A DNA stretch of 41,561 nucleotides, from contig JABDKX010000167.1 of the NCBI GenBank assembly GCA_013001975.1, forward strand, positions 1 to 41,561. Reading direction: 5' to 3'. The notes under the pieces were generated by a model. The model saw only the letters and a program-made list of their open reading frames with translations. It ran no database searches and was not told the DNA's origin. This DNA comes from Saprospiraceae bacterium. GTDB lineage: Bacteria > Bacteroidota > Bacteroidia > Chitinophagales > Saprospiraceae. Positions 17,410 through 26,555 of this stretch are shown here, one piece after another (positions within the stretch are counted from its first letter, which is position 1; every line of letters begins with the position of its first letter). A program made the position numbers and the translations under genes.

Positions 17410-18099
17410 TTAACAAAGATTCATAACATTTCTGATTAAAATCTTGTGGGGCTTTCTTGCACTAAAGTGGATAATATTCTGGCGCTTTAAATCACCTAAA
17501 ACTCTGGCCACTGTCTGTCTTGAAGTATCTGTAATGTTGGCTATTTCCTTATGTGATAATCCATGGTTGACAAGTATTTCATCCATACCTATCCTCATGC
17601 CGTTGTTTTTTGCTAAGTCCTTCAAAAAATCAACTATTCGGCTTTGTGCTTTTTTAAATACGAAATTGTTCATCCTTTGTTCCAAAGAGGCCATCTTACC
17701 AATCAATATTTGTGTGAGCTCGTGACATAAATTCGGATTTCTTTCAAGCAATGCTTTAAAATAAGATGTCGGAATTTTAAAAGCTTCTGTATCTGTAACC
17801 GCATGCGCAAAAAGTCGTCTTTCAGTATGCCCAGGCATGACATTTTCACCTACAAACTCATTTTTGTAGGCAATTTCTTTAATCATTACCTTATCATTTG
17901 AAGTATTCAACCCAACTTTTACTGATCCTTTTACTAAAATATAGACATTGCTCATTGGATCGCCTACATTAAATAAGTAAGATCCTTTTTTATATTTTTC
18001 ATAAATGACTTGATTGCTTAATTGCTCAATTTGATTGTCATTTAAAGATTTAAAAACATCGAAGTCTCTTAAAATCAAAAATTTGGATGAATGCAACAT
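17410..18099 (-). CDS. Crp/Fnr-family transcriptional regulator
   Basis: This 229-residue protein has an N-terminal cyclic-nucleotide-binding-type beta-roll (about 15-125; KGSYLFNVGDPMSNVYILVKG, then VGENVMPGHTERRLFAHA at the usual phosphate-binding cassette) and a C-terminal winged helix (about 150-225; LSHKEIANITDTSRQTVARV as the DNA-binding HTH). There is no N-terminal cysteine cluster, so it is not an oxygen-sensing Fnr. Whether it binds cAMP is unclear. It is transcribed away from pckA across a 324-bp region with a perfect palindrome, making it a candidate regulator of itself and pckA. Confidence 0.9.
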   Translation of the reverse strand: MLHSSKFLILRDFDVFKSLNDNQIEQLSNQVIYEKYKKGSYLFNVGDPMSNVYILVKGSVKVGLNTSNDKVMIKEIAYKNEFVGENVMPGHTERRLFAHAVTDTEAFKIPTSYFKALLERNPNLCHELTQILIGKMASLEQRMNNFVFKKAQSRIVDFLKDLAKNNGMRIGMDEILVNHGLSHKEIANITDTSRQTVARVLGDLKRQNIIHFSARKPHKILIRNVMNLC

Positions 18100-18246
18100 A
18101 TTTATCGTATTTATTCTTTAAGATGAAGCTCAAACCAAATACCCCTACTCTTTTTTAAAAAAAAATGAAATTTATTTTCTAGGCCTCTAAATGCCCTTAA
18201 TGCTGGGCGTTTGTGATTGAAAAAAAGCAAAATATTTTAACATTTC

Positions 18247-18262
18247 TTTAACATATGTTAAA
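18247..18262. promoter_or_regulatory. Perfect 16-bp palindrome TTTAACATATGTTAAA
   Basis: The sequence is perfectly self-complementary, and an extra copy of one half-site (TTTTAACAT) lies about 10 bp upstream. Size and symmetry suit a Crp/Fnr-type dimer, and it lies 148 bp from the start of the regulator gene and 162 bp from pckA. Binding by that regulator is inference only. Confidence 0.4.
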
Positions 18263-18300
18263 ATTTAAGATATATTTACAGATAAAGTTAGTATGCATAG

Positions 18301-18367
18301 ACTTTATGTGAATTTGACACTAATATCATTTATTTGAGATTGGGCACTTTACGTAAAATTGACACTA
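18301..18367 (+). repeat. Two 22-bp direct repeats upstream of pckA
   Basis: Copies at 18301-18322 and 18346-18367 agree at 19 of 22 positions; both begin ACTTTA and end TTGACACTA. They start 45 bp apart, about four helical turns, so two bound proteins would face the same side. Each includes TTGACA. They end 57 bp upstream of the pckA ATG. Confidence 0.6.
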
Positions 18368-18423
18368 TGAAATCGCTTTTGTCTCTATTTCTTTGTGTAT
18401 GATTTCATCAAAAATTAATATAA

Positions 18424-20046
18424 ATGACGAAACAAACAGGCATTAAAAATCCGAATGCCAACCTGAATGATTTCCAGATTAACGACGTCAAAAATGCGTT
18501 CTGGAACCTCAAGCCTAACCTACTTATCGAAGATACTTTACGAAGAAACCAAGGAACTTTAACTCAAAACGGAACTTTATGCATTAAGACCGGAAAATTT
18601 ACCGGCAGATCGCCTAAAGATCGTTTTATTGTTAAAGACAACATTACAGAATCGACTGTTGATTGGAACGATATCAACAAACCATTTGAACCCGCAAAAT
18701 TTGATAACTTATTTAATAAGGTCACATCTTACTTTAAAGGAAAAGATGTTTTTATCAAAGACGCTGCAGTTGGAAACGACCCAACATACCAAATTAAAGT
18801 TCGTGTTTTTGCAGAGCATTCTTGGAGTGCTAATTTCGTGCATAACATGTTTATCAGACTGGATAACGATCAACTAATGACATTCGAACCAGAATGGGTA
18901 GTATATGTTGCTCCAGGCTTTCTGGCTGATCCTGTAGTTGACGGCACACGTTCATCTAATTTCTCCATTATTAATTTCGAAAAAAAGAAAATAATTATAG
19001 GAGGAACCGGTTACACAGGTGAAATTAAAAAAGGTATGTTTTCCGTTCTTAATTACGATTTACCACATCATTATAATGTACTATCAATGCATTGTTCTGC
19101 GAATGTTGGAAAATCAGGAGACACATCTGTCTTTTTTGGATTAAGTGGAACAGGAAAGACTACGCTTTCAGCGGATCCAAATAGAAATCTTATCGGTGAT
19201 GACGAGCATGGTTGGTCAGATCAGGGTTTGTTTAATTTTGAAGGAGGATGCTATGCTAAATGTATTCACCTTTCAGAAGAGAAAGAACCAGATATTTTTA
19301 AAGCCATCAAACCAGGCGCCATTTTAGAAAATATAAGTTTTCATCCTGGCACATGCAGACCAGATTATGATGATACATCAATAACTGAAAATACTCGGGT
19401 TTCCTATCCGATACATCATATTGAAAATCATTTCAAACCATGTACAGCGGAAAGTCCTAAGAATATATTTTTCTTGACTTGCGATGCATTTGGAATTTTA
19501 CCACCGCTATCCAAGTTGACTGTTGATCAAGCGATGTTTTATTTCATTTCTGGATATACAGCTAAGGTCGCTGGTACTGAAGAAGGTGTTCTTGAGCCAC
19601 AAGCTACTTTTTCAGCTTGTTTTGGCGCGCCATTTTTACCATTACATCCAAACGATTATGCTCAACTTCTAGGAGAGAAAATTAAGGATAATAATGTAAA
19701 CATTTGGTTAGTCAATACAGGATGGACCGCTGGATCTTATGGTGAAGGCCACCGTATTTCGTTGAAACATACAAGACAATTAATATCTTCAGTATTAAAC
19801 AATGATTTTGATGATATATCATTTACAAATTTTGATGTATTCAATCTTCAAATTCCAAGTTATTGTGAAGGTATTCCAGGCGATCTTTTACACCCCAGAA
19901 ATTCATGGGCTGATAAAGATGCATATGATCAGAAGAGAAACGAATTAGCAAATCTGTTTAATAAGAATTTTGAGAAGTTTGAAAGCAAGGTTTCAAATAA
20001 TATTAAGAAATCTGCTCCTAGCCAGATGGCGAGTTTAGTTGTATAA
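18424..20046 (+). CDS. pckA: Phosphoenolpyruvate carboxykinase (ATP)
   Basis: This 540-residue protein matches the length of the E. coli ATP-dependent enzyme. It converts oxaloacetate + ATP to PEP + CO2 + ADP, the committed step of gluconeogenesis from TCA intermediates. Diagnostic motifs are GRSPKDRFIV near the N-terminus (substrate Arg), GLSGTGKTTLSADP (P-loop, Lys245), IGDDEHGW (metal-binding Asp) and NTGWTAGSYGEGHRISL. The ATP form is favoured by the P-loop pattern and overall sequence. It is a single gene after a long regulatory region and ends at a strong bidirectional terminator. Confidence 0.97.
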   Translation: MTKQTGIKNPNANLNDFQINDVKNAFWNLKPNLLIEDTLRRNQGTLTQNGTLCIKTGKFTGRSPKDRFIVKDNITESTVDWNDINKPFEPAKFDNLFNKVTSYFKGKDVFIKDAAVGNDPTYQIKVRVFAEHSWSANFVHNMFIRLDNDQLMTFEPEWVVYVAPGFLADPVVDGTRSSNFSIINFEKKKIIIGGTGYTGEIKKGMFSVLNYDLPHHYNVLSMHCSANVGKSGDTSVFFGLSGTGKTTLSADPNRNLIGDDEHGWSDQGLFNFEGGCYAKCIHLSEEKEPDIFKAIKPGAILENISFHPGTCRPDYDDTSITENTRVSYPIHHIENHFKPCTAESPKNIFFLTCDAFGILPPLSKLTVDQAMFYFISGYTAKVAGTEEGVLEPQATFSACFGAPFLPLHPNDYAQLLGEKIKDNNVNIWLVNTGWTAGSYGEGHRISLKHTRQLISSVLNNDFDDISFTNFDVFNLQIPSYCEGIPGDLLHPRNSWADKDAYDQKRNELANLFNKNFEKFESKVSNNIKKSAPSQMASLVV

Positions 20047-20109
20047 TTAACTGTAACACTCTGTTATCAAATTTTATAATTGACATAACTTGAAAAAAAG
20101 ATGTCTGAA

Positions 20110-20158
20110 AAAACCTCAAAAAAGAGCCTGAATTTAAATTCAGGCTCTACTTTTTTAT
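20110..20158. terminator. Bidirectional rho-independent terminator
   Basis: A perfect 26-bp palindrome at 20123-20148 (arms AGAGCCTGAATTT / AAATTCAGGCTCT) is followed by a T-run on the plus strand and preceded by an A-run, which gives a T-run on the minus strand. It lies between the convergent pckA and the T9SS cargo gene and can end both transcripts. Confidence 0.9.
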
Positions 20159-20171
20159 ATATTTTAAATTA

Positions 20172-23100
20172 TCAGATTTTAAAGAATGTTTTTAAAACAA
20201 CGAAATCTTCAAACTCAAATTTGACTAAATACAATCCATTACTAAATTGTGCTACATCAACTTCAGACTTAGCTGTCAAATTATCTGATTTCAAAATTCT
20301 TGCGCCATTGGCATTAAAGATTGTAAATGCTTTTGGTATCTTCTTTTCAAATTTAAAATTCACTACTGAGGAACTAGGATTTGGAAATACATTAATCTTA
20401 ATGTCTTCATTCAAATCTTCAATCCCAGAAACCATATCTACCGTATAAGTTGCCATTACCACACAACCGTTAGCGTCCGTGATTATAAGTGTATATTCAC
20501 CCGGTGTCAGGCCGTCCAAATCTTCAGTATCACCAACAGCTGATCCATTTTCATCATTCCAAACGTAGCTGTAAGGTGCAACACCGCCTTCTATATTTAC
20601 ATTAATGCTTCCCAATACTGCATCATCTGCATCAGTAACGACAACATCTGTTATTGCCAAAGGTAAATCGATAAGCATTTGCATAAATGAGCTTGAAACA
20701 GCACATCCATTATCATCTGAAATAACCAGTGTTACTTCACTGCCTACAACTTCAATACTTTCACTGTAAGGTGCAGTACCCCCAGTGACAGAATAGTCAA
20801 AATTGACCAACTCTCCTGTGCATGGAACAACATCAACATTATTAAAAGCAATCATTAATTCTTCTGGTTCATTAATTTCGAACGACTCTGTAATCTGACA
20901 ACCTTCAATATTATCGGTGATAACTACTTCGTATTCTCCAGCTGATAATGCATCAGGGTTTACACCAGACGCATACTCAAAACTATAGTCTCCACTACCT
21001 CCCATAACATTTACTGAAACACTTCCACTATTTTCTCCATGACAGATTGGCTCAGTTGTAGAAATTATCCCTGATAAATTGTTGTCAGATTGACCAACAG
21101 ATACGGTAATTGTTGTGCTGCAACCGCTATCATCCATAATATCTAATTCATAATTTCCCGCTGCTAAACCTGTCAAATTTGAAGGGTTGACGGTATAAGG
21201 AGGTGTACCACCCGAAATATCCAATTCAATCGAGCCATTTGCTTCAGAACAGCTCGCATCAACGACAGTTGCTTCCACATCTAAATTATTATTAACTGTT
21301 ACATTAAAACTACATTCTGCAGCATTACCACAAGCATCAATGGCTTCATAGGTAATTTCAGTGGTCCCAACTGGAAAATCTTCTCCGCTTGCAAGACCAT
21401 CAACAAGGGAAACAACAGGGATGTCACAATTATCTGTGGCTATGGGAATAACATAATTCACCGGTCCACAGGTAGACACTACTATATTTGAACTAAGACA
21501 ATTAATTTCTGGTGGTGTAACGTCTTCTATAACAACACTTGCTATAGCCTCTGAACTATTTCCATTTGTATCGTATACAACAACTGTAAATCCTTGGATA
21601 CCTATATCTACACATGACAACGGGCCTGTATCAAAATCAATTTCTCCCAATTCACAATTATCAAATGTTCCTGCGTCAACATCACTAAAATCTATTGGAG
21701 GTGCCATTCCATTATCATCTAAAAGAACAGCGAACTGTCTTAATAGAATCACTGGAGGCATGACATCAGCATTATTGAGTATCACTGAATCAACTATTGT
21801 ACAACCGTTAGAATCAGAAAGTGTATAAGCATAAGTGCCGACTCCTAATTGGGTTAAAGTATCTGGCAAATTAATAACTGTATCCATTCCCATTATTAGA
21901 GTGTCATTGGTTAAACCATTTGACCACATCAAATCATATCCTGGCACACCTCCTGCAATGCCCAGATTAATTCCTCCATCATTTGAATTTGAACAGGTAG
22001 GATTAACTAAAAATGTTAGAGCAGCTTGCAAAGTATCTGGCTCAGAAACGACTAAGCCGCTTAATGTTTCGACACAAGAAGGACTTTCGGTTATTGTAAC
22101 AGAATAAGTACCTATTGGAATATCAAAGATTGATGATGTCGTAAAACCGTTTGACCACAAATAACTGACGCCTGTTGAAACCCCAGACACATTTAATACA
22201 ATACTTCCTGAAGATTCTCCATAACAAAGAACATCGTTAACCTCAGCAACTGCCGAAATATTACACGCCAGACCACCTACATTTACCGTATTCACTTCTT
22301 GACATCCATTCTCATCAGTTACTGTAACCTCATAGTCTCCGGGCACTAAATTATCAATAGAACTCATTGTGCCATTATCTATCACACCGTTGGACCAAGC
22401 AAAATCATAGGGTGAAGTTCCACCTGAAGGGCGACAAGTGGCTGTTCCATCATTACCTGCATTGGCATCGGTGGAACTCATATTTAATATCAACTCATCT
22501 GGTTCAAATACTTCAATTTCTACCACAGTAGAACAATCTTGCTCATCTGTAATCGTTACAAAATAAGTGCCTCCTTCTAAGTCTTCTTGTTCACATCCTT
22601 CATCAAAGCTCCACTCACAAGTAAGTGTTCCGGTTCCTCCAAATGGATTTATATTTACTGCTCCGTTTTCATTTCCAAAACAGTCAATATCAAGAATATC
22701 TGGATCTGCATCTATTTCATCAGGTTCAGGGATAGTAATATTTTCAATTATGACAGTATCGTCATTATCTGTTATAGTAACCCCTTGACTTCCTCCTGCT
22801 AATGAATTAGCCATAGTGCCCGATTCGCCACTTGCCCAATCAATAGTATAAGGCGGGTTTCCTCCCGATACCGTTGCAGTTGCCGAGCCATCACTGTCTC
22901 CATTACAAGTCACACCCATTATATTTGAAAAATCGACTTCTAAAGGATCAACTACAACAATGGTTGTTGTAAATTGATTGGTAATAATTTTATCGCCGCT
23001 TGATCCACTACCATTAGCTAAGTTTGCCACCATGTAAAAAGTGACATCATCATTTATAGCTGGCGCTTCCCAATCAGCTTCCCAACTTAAATTTGATCCA

Positions 23101-23495
23101 CCTCCAAAATTTTGGGCAGGCATATGACCGAAATAAAATCGACCACTACTGCCTTGTTTAATTGAACTGTTACCATCATTATTTGACCAAGTTCCAGCTT
23201 GGGTGTCATTCGCGTCTTTCAACGCCAGAATTTGAAACCCTCCTCGAATAGGAGAACCTACTGAAACATCAACGTCAACTGTGACGGTATATGTTACGCC
23301 TGGTTCAGCATTGGTTGGAACGCCACTCATTGTCACATCACCATCAAATCCTCCACCACTTCCACCATGGCAATCTGAACAAAGTCCATCTCCTGGGGCA
23401 CCAGTCCTTCCAACTGGATGAGAACTTGAGAAAGAAAGAAATAAAATGGCCACTATTGAAACCACTACAAAATGTTGTGCAGATTTAAACTTCAT
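20172..23495 (-). CDS. Large secreted SprB-repeat/HYR protein with N-terminal CxxCH domain and T9SS sorting domain
   Basis: This is a 1107-residue surface protein. Residues 1-24 are a signal peptide. Residues 26-182 match a beta-rich 'choice-of-anchor'/Reeler-like domain that begins GAPGDGLCSDCHGG and so contains a haem-c type CxxCH (39-43). About nine SprB-type repeats follow (183-575 and 737-1022), each with a 'C.G...G......GG..PY...W..G' opening and a 'G.Y.v.itD..gC' close. Between them lie one Ig-like segment (about 576-658) and a HYR domain (about 659-736, DVTPPEINC ... DACGNAAECSF). The C-terminal 75 residues (INVFPNPSSS ... GLYLVKF) are a type A T9SS sorting domain. It is exported through the T9SS to the surface; adhesion or gliding-related roles are known for SprB, but this protein's role is not determined. 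Confidence 0.92.
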   Translation of the reverse strand: MKFKSAQHFVVVSIVAILFLSFSSSHPVGRTGAPGDGLCSDCHGGSGGGFDGDVTMSGVPTNAEPGVTYTVTVDVDVSVGSPIRGGFQILALKDANDTQAGTWSNNDGNSSIKQGSSGRFYFGHMPAQNFGGGSNLSWEADWEAPAINDDVTFYMVANLANGSGSSGDKIITNQFTTTIVVVDPLEVDFSNIMGVTCNGDSDGSATATVSGGNPPYTIDWASGESGTMANSLAGGSQGVTITDNDDTVIIENITIPEPDEIDADPDILDIDCFGNENGAVNINPFGGTGTLTCEWSFDEGCEQEDLEGGTYFVTITDEQDCSTVVEIEVFEPDELILNMSSTDANAGNDGTATCRPSGGTSPYDFAWSNGVIDNGTMSSIDNLVPGDYEVTVTDENGCQEVNTVNVGGLACNISAVAEVNDVLCYGESSGSIVLNVSGVSTGVSYLWSNGFTTSSIFDIPIGTYSVTITESPSCVETLSGLVVSEPDTLQAALTFLVNPTCSNSNDGGINLGIAGGVPGYDLMWSNGLTNDTLIMGMDTVINLPDTLTQLGVGTYAYTLSDSNGCTIVDSVILNNADVMPPVILLRQFAVLLDDNGMAPPIDFSDVDAGTFDNCELGEIDFDTGPLSCVDIGIQGFTVVVYDTNGNSSEAIASVVIEDVTPPEINCLSSNIVVSTCGPVNYVIPIATDNCDIPVVSLVDGLASGEDFPVGTTEITYEAIDACGNAAECSFNVTVNNNLDVEATVVDASCSEANGSIELDISGGTPPYTVNPSNLTGLAAGNYELDIMDDSGCSTTITVSVGQSDNNLSGIISTTEPICHGENSGSVSVNVMGGSGDYSFEYASGVNPDALSAGEYEVVITDNIEGCQITESFEINEPEELMIAFNNVDVVPCTGELVNFDYSVTGGTAPYSESIEVVGSEVTLVISDDNGCAVSSSFMQMLIDLPLAITDVVVTDADDAVLGSINVNIEGGVAPYSYVWNDENGSAVGDTEDLDGLTPGEYTLIITDANGCVVMATYTVDMVSGIEDLNEDIKINVFPNPSSSVVNFKFEKKIPKAFTIFNANGARILKSDNLTAKSEVDVAQFSNGLYLVKFEFEDFVVLKTFFKI

Positions 23496-23683
23496 GTTAA
23501 TCGTATTTAGATTTGCTAAGGTAACAAAATATAAAACGCTTCAAACGAATGAAATGTCCCCTAAAGTCAATTATACCCGAAAACAAAAAAAACATAGCTG
23601 AAAATAAAAAGGCAATAAACGAACTAACACTTTGTTTAACAATTGATTAATTTTTCCAACATCCACGTATCAATAAAAATATT

Positions 23684-23695
23684 GATATTTGCATC
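23684..23695 (+). promoter_or_regulatory. Near-consensus -7 element followed by GCATC, upstream of the DPP IV gene
   Basis: GATATTTG matches TAnnTTTG at 7 of 8 positions and is followed by CATC. The same TTTGCATC octamer occurs at 28807-28814 and 35466-35473, each time upstream of a plus-strand gene. It lies 48 bp before the ATG at 23740. The rest of the 244-bp divergent region (23496-23739) shows nothing else I can name. Confidence 0.45.
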
Positions 23696-23739
23696 GAAAA
23701 TAAATATAGTTGATACTTTATTTTATAACAGAGAAATTT

Positions 23740-25914
23740 ATGAGACTTAACAACATTTTAATTGTATTTACCCTTTTTATTTTTTCAACTTTCGGCGTTA
23801 GTCAAAGCAGTATTACTGTGGAAAAAATATGGAATGAATACCAATACATTCCAAACCGTATTGCTGGTTTCAATTTTATGAAGGATGGCAGACATTATAC
23901 AAAGTTGGAAAATAATATCATCGTAAAATATGATTTAACGACAGGAGAAAAAGTAGATGAAATATTAGATGGCAATAATCTAAATTCTAATAAAGAATAT
24001 TCTGGAAGAATTGGTTCTTATGAATTCAGTGATGACGAAAAACTGATCATTGTTAAAACAGAATCCGAACCTATCTATCGAAGATCGACCAAAGCATACT
24101 TTTACATATACGACAGAGAAAGTGAAGTATTGAAAACTATATTTAACAAAGATAAAATATCATTTGCAAGCCTATCTCAGGATGGATCTAAAGTAGCTTA
24201 TGTATATCAAAATAATATATACTACCTGGACTTAGAAACAAATGAAAGACATCAAGTAACAACAGATGGAAAATATAACGAAATAATTAACGGTGCAGCT
24301 GATTGGGTTTATGAAGAGGAATTTTCTTTTGCTCAAGCTTTTTTTTGGAGTCCAGATGGACAAAAAATTGCATATCAAAAATTTGATGAAAGAGCAGTTC
24401 CTGAATTTACATTGACGAATTATCGCAACAATTTATATCCTGAGTATGTCACTTTTAAGTATCCGAAAGTGGGTGAAAAGAATGCGATTGTCAGCGTTAA
24501 AATTTATGACCTTAAAAGTGAAAAGACAGTTGATGCCGATATTGATGATAGTGAAGATCATTACATTCCAAGAATTAAATGGACCAATGATGCAAATAGG
24601 TTGTTTGTTTATAAATTAAATCGTCACCAAAACAAATTGGAGTTACTTAATGTCAATACATCAACTGGAGAAGTTTCAGAAGTATTCAAGGAAAAAAATA
24701 AATTTTACATTGACATTTCTGATGATATTCACTTTTTAGAAGATAACAAATCATTTATTTGGTCGAGTGAGAAAAGCGGTTACAACCATCTCTACCTTTA
24801 TGAGATTAATGGAGAAGAAAAAAATGCCATTACTAAAGGAGATTTTGATGTAACAAATTTTTATGGTTACGATGAAAAAAATAAATGCATTTATTATCAA
24901 GCTGCCAAAAACAGTCCTCTGGAAAGACAAATTTATAAAGTAGGCATTAATGGAAAAAAAGATAAAATTGTTGTTGGCACAAAAGGTACAAACAATGCTC
25001 AATTCAGCAGCACTTTTGATTATTATGTTAATAACTACAGCAATATAAATACCCCAGCCACTTACAATGTTTATGATCGAAACAATGAGTTGGTTCGAAC
25101 ACTTGAAAACAACGAAAACTTAAAATCTAAGCAATTAAAGGAAAACGTTCAACCAGTTACTTTCTTCAACTTTACTACTAAAGATAATGTTGATTTGAAT
25201 GGTTGGATGATCAAACCTAAAAACTTTGATGAAAATGGCCAATATCCAGTGTTTATGTATTTGTATGGTGGCCCTGGAAGTCAGCAAGTAACCGATAGTT
25301 GGAAAGGTCAAAATTATTGGTGGTTTCAAATGCTAGCGCAACAAGGGTATGTTGTGGCTTGTGTCGATAATAGAGGAACCGGAGGAAGAGGTGAGAATTT
25401 TAGAAAAATGACTTACATGCAATTAGGACACTTCGAAACGATAGATCAAATCGAAGCTGCTAAATACTTAGGAAGTCTGCCTTATACTGATAAAAGTAGA
25501 ATAGGTATTTTTGGATGGAGTTATGGTGGATATATGTCTTCTCTTTGTTTATTAAAAGGCAATGACACATTTAAAGCAGCGATTGCCGTCGCTCCTGTTA
25601 CTAATTGGAGATGGTATGATACAGTTTATACTGAAAGGTTTATGAGGACTGAAAAAGAAAACCCAGAAGGATATGCTAATAATTCACCAATAAATTTTGC
25701 TGACAGATTAAAAGGGCATTACCTGCTTGTTCACGGTATGGGTGATGACAATGTTCATTTTCAAAATAGTGCTGAAATGGCCAATGCTTTAATTAAAGCA
25801 AATAAACAATTTGATACTTATTATTATCCTAACAGACATCATGGTATATCTGGGGATAATGCGAGACTTCATTTATATACAAAAATGACTGATTTTTTGA
25901 AGGAAAAATTATAA
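23740..25914 (+). CDS. Dipeptidyl peptidase IV family serine peptidase (S9B), secreted
   Basis: From the ATG at 23740 this encodes 724 residues; the frame opens ten codons earlier at a TTG, but the ATG gives a clean signal peptide (MRLNNILIVFTLFIFSTFGVSQ). An N-terminal beta-propeller (about 40-460) contains DWVYEEEFSFAQAFFWSPDG, whose Glu residues in DPP IV hold the substrate N-terminus. The C-terminal alpha/beta hydrolase has the catalytic triad Ser594 (GWSYGGY), Asp669 (GMGDDNVHF) and His701 (RHHGISG). The enzyme removes N-terminal X-Pro dipeptides in the periplasm or at the surface. It is followed after 4 bp by smpB. Confidence 0.95.
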   Translation: MRLNNILIVFTLFIFSTFGVSQSSITVEKIWNEYQYIPNRIAGFNFMKDGRHYTKLENNIIVKYDLTTGEKVDEILDGNNLNSNKEYSGRIGSYEFSDDEKLIIVKTESEPIYRRSTKAYFYIYDRESEVLKTIFNKDKISFASLSQDGSKVAYVYQNNIYYLDLETNERHQVTTDGKYNEIINGAADWVYEEEFSFAQAFFWSPDGQKIAYQKFDERAVPEFTLTNYRNNLYPEYVTFKYPKVGEKNAIVSVKIYDLKSEKTVDADIDDSEDHYIPRIKWTNDANRLFVYKLNRHQNKLELLNVNTSTGEVSEVFKEKNKFYIDISDDIHFLEDNKSFIWSSEKSGYNHLYLYEINGEEKNAITKGDFDVTNFYGYDEKNKCIYYQAAKNSPLERQIYKVGINGKKDKIVVGTKGTNNAQFSSTFDYYVNNYSNINTPATYNVYDRNNELVRTLENNENLKSKQLKENVQPVTFFNFTTKDNVDLNGWMIKPKNFDENGQYPVFMYLYGGPGSQQVTDSWKGQNYWWFQMLAQQGYVVACVDNRGTGGRGENFRKMTYMQLGHFETIDQIEAAKYLGSLPYTDKSRIGIFGWSYGGYMSSLCLLKGNDTFKAAIAVAPVTNWRWYDTVYTERFMRTEKENPEGYANNSPINFADRLKGHYLLVHGMGDDNVHFQNSAEMANALIKANKQFDTYYYPNRHHGISGDNARLHLYTKMTDFLKEKL

Positions 25915-25918
25915 CATC

Positions 25919-26377
25919 GTGGAAAGGACAAAAGAAATAATAAAGAGAAAAGCAAAATTTGAATATCATCTTTTGCAAAGTTTTGAAGCAGGCATGATGC
26001 TCAAAGGCACGGAAGTTAAATCTTTAAGGAAAGGAGATGCCAACTTAAGTGATGCCTATTGTCATTTTGTAAATGGCGAACTCATTCTCAAAAGCCTATT
26101 TATAGCTGAATATGCTCATGGTAATATCAATAATCATGAACCACGTCGAGATAGAAAATTACTCCTTAAAAAATCTGAGCTAAAAAAGATAGAAAGAAAG
26201 ACAACTGAGAAAGGTATGTCAATTGTTCCGTACAGAATATTTTTCTCTAATCGGGGACTTGCCAAAATTGAATTGTATTTGGCTCAAGGCAAAAAATCAT
26301 TTGACAAAAGAACCTCAATTAAAGAAAAAGATATCAAGAGAGATATGGAAAGGGCTAAGAAGCTTACTTCTAATTAA
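25919..26377 (+). CDS. smpB: SsrA-binding protein
   Basis: This 152-residue protein is the tmRNA partner in trans-translation, which rescues stalled ribosomes. The start is a GTG at 25919, four bases after the peptidase stop; no ATG is available nearby, and the N-terminal sequence (RKAKFEYHLLQSFEAGMMLKGTEVKSLR) aligns with SmpB from its beginning. The AYCHFVNGELILKSLFIAEY and RDRKLLLKKSEL segments are typical of the RNA-binding barrel. The C-terminal tail (KDIKRDMERAKK) is lysine/arginine-rich as expected. The ssrA tmRNA gene itself is not in the window. Coupling to a peptidase gene appears to be positional only. Confidence 0.96.
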   Translation: MERTKEIIKRKAKFEYHLLQSFEAGMMLKGTEVKSLRKGDANLSDAYCHFVNGELILKSLFIAEYAHGNINNHEPRRDRKLLLKKSELKKIERKTTEKGMSIVPYRIFFSNRGLAKIELYLAQGKKSFDKRTSIKEKDIKRDMERAKKLTSN

Positions 26378-26432
26378 GAATTAAGAATTATGAATTATGA
26401 ATTCAAGATTAAAAATTCAAAATTAAGAATTA
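26372..26432. repeat. AT-rich degenerate tandem repeat (AATTAAGAATTATG-type units)
   Basis: Right at and after the smpB stop lie several imperfect copies of AATTAAGAATTA / AATTATGAATTA / AAAATTCAAAATTAAG. These simple, partly self-complementary repeats are common in intergenic DNA of Bacteroidota. I see no coding potential. Confidence 0.6.
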
Positions 26433-26460
26433 GGTAAATTTTATTTAGGGATGTACAGAA

Positions 26461-26555
26461 TAATTGCAATAGGCGAGGACGCTTTTGCCATAATTAACTC
26501 ATTCATTTATATCTGGTATTGCTAAGAGAAAGGCGTCTCGCCTCTTCTCGATAAT
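26461..26555. repeat. Imperfect inverted-repeat element with GGCGAGACGCC-type core
   Basis: The left part (TAATTGCAATAGGCGAGGAC, continuing GCTTTT; 26461-26486) is matched in inverted orientation by AAAGGCGTCTCGCCT (26529-26543) and ATAATTA (26551-26557). The right core is itself a hairpin (GAGAAAGGCG-TCT-CGCCTCTTCTC). GCAATA (26466) and TATTGC (26517) form a further nested pair. GC content is clearly higher than in the surroundings. It lies between the convergent smpB and the barrel-protein gene and may act as a terminator or be a small REP/MITE-type repeat. Confidence 0.5.

Larger units (their letters stand above)
18100..18423. other. 324-bp divergent intergenic region between the Crp-type regulator and pckA
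   Basis: No ORF of note. It holds a hairpin-forming repeat at 18189-18212 (AAATGCCC, 8-nt loop, GGGCGTTT; one G-T pair), a perfect 16-bp palindrome at 18247-18262, and two 22-bp direct repeats at 18301-18322 and 18346-18367. Sequence near 18383-18393 (TATTTCTTTG) resembles a -7 element with two extra bases; no exact TAnnTTTG is present before pckA. Confidence 0.6.

Noticed and set aside
17410-18099. Regulator as an oxygen-sensing Fnr
   Set aside because: The N-terminal cysteine cluster needed for the 4Fe-4S sensor is missing.
20101-20448. Plus-strand frame across the terminator and the end of the T9SS cargo gene
   Set aside because: Antisense to the T9SS sorting domain and begins inside the terminator region; a frame shadow.
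20172-23495. Repeats inside the 1107-residue gene as a CRISPR or DNA tandem array
   Set aside because: The periodicity is at protein-domain level (SprB-type repeats); the nucleotide units are not near-identical or regularly spaced.
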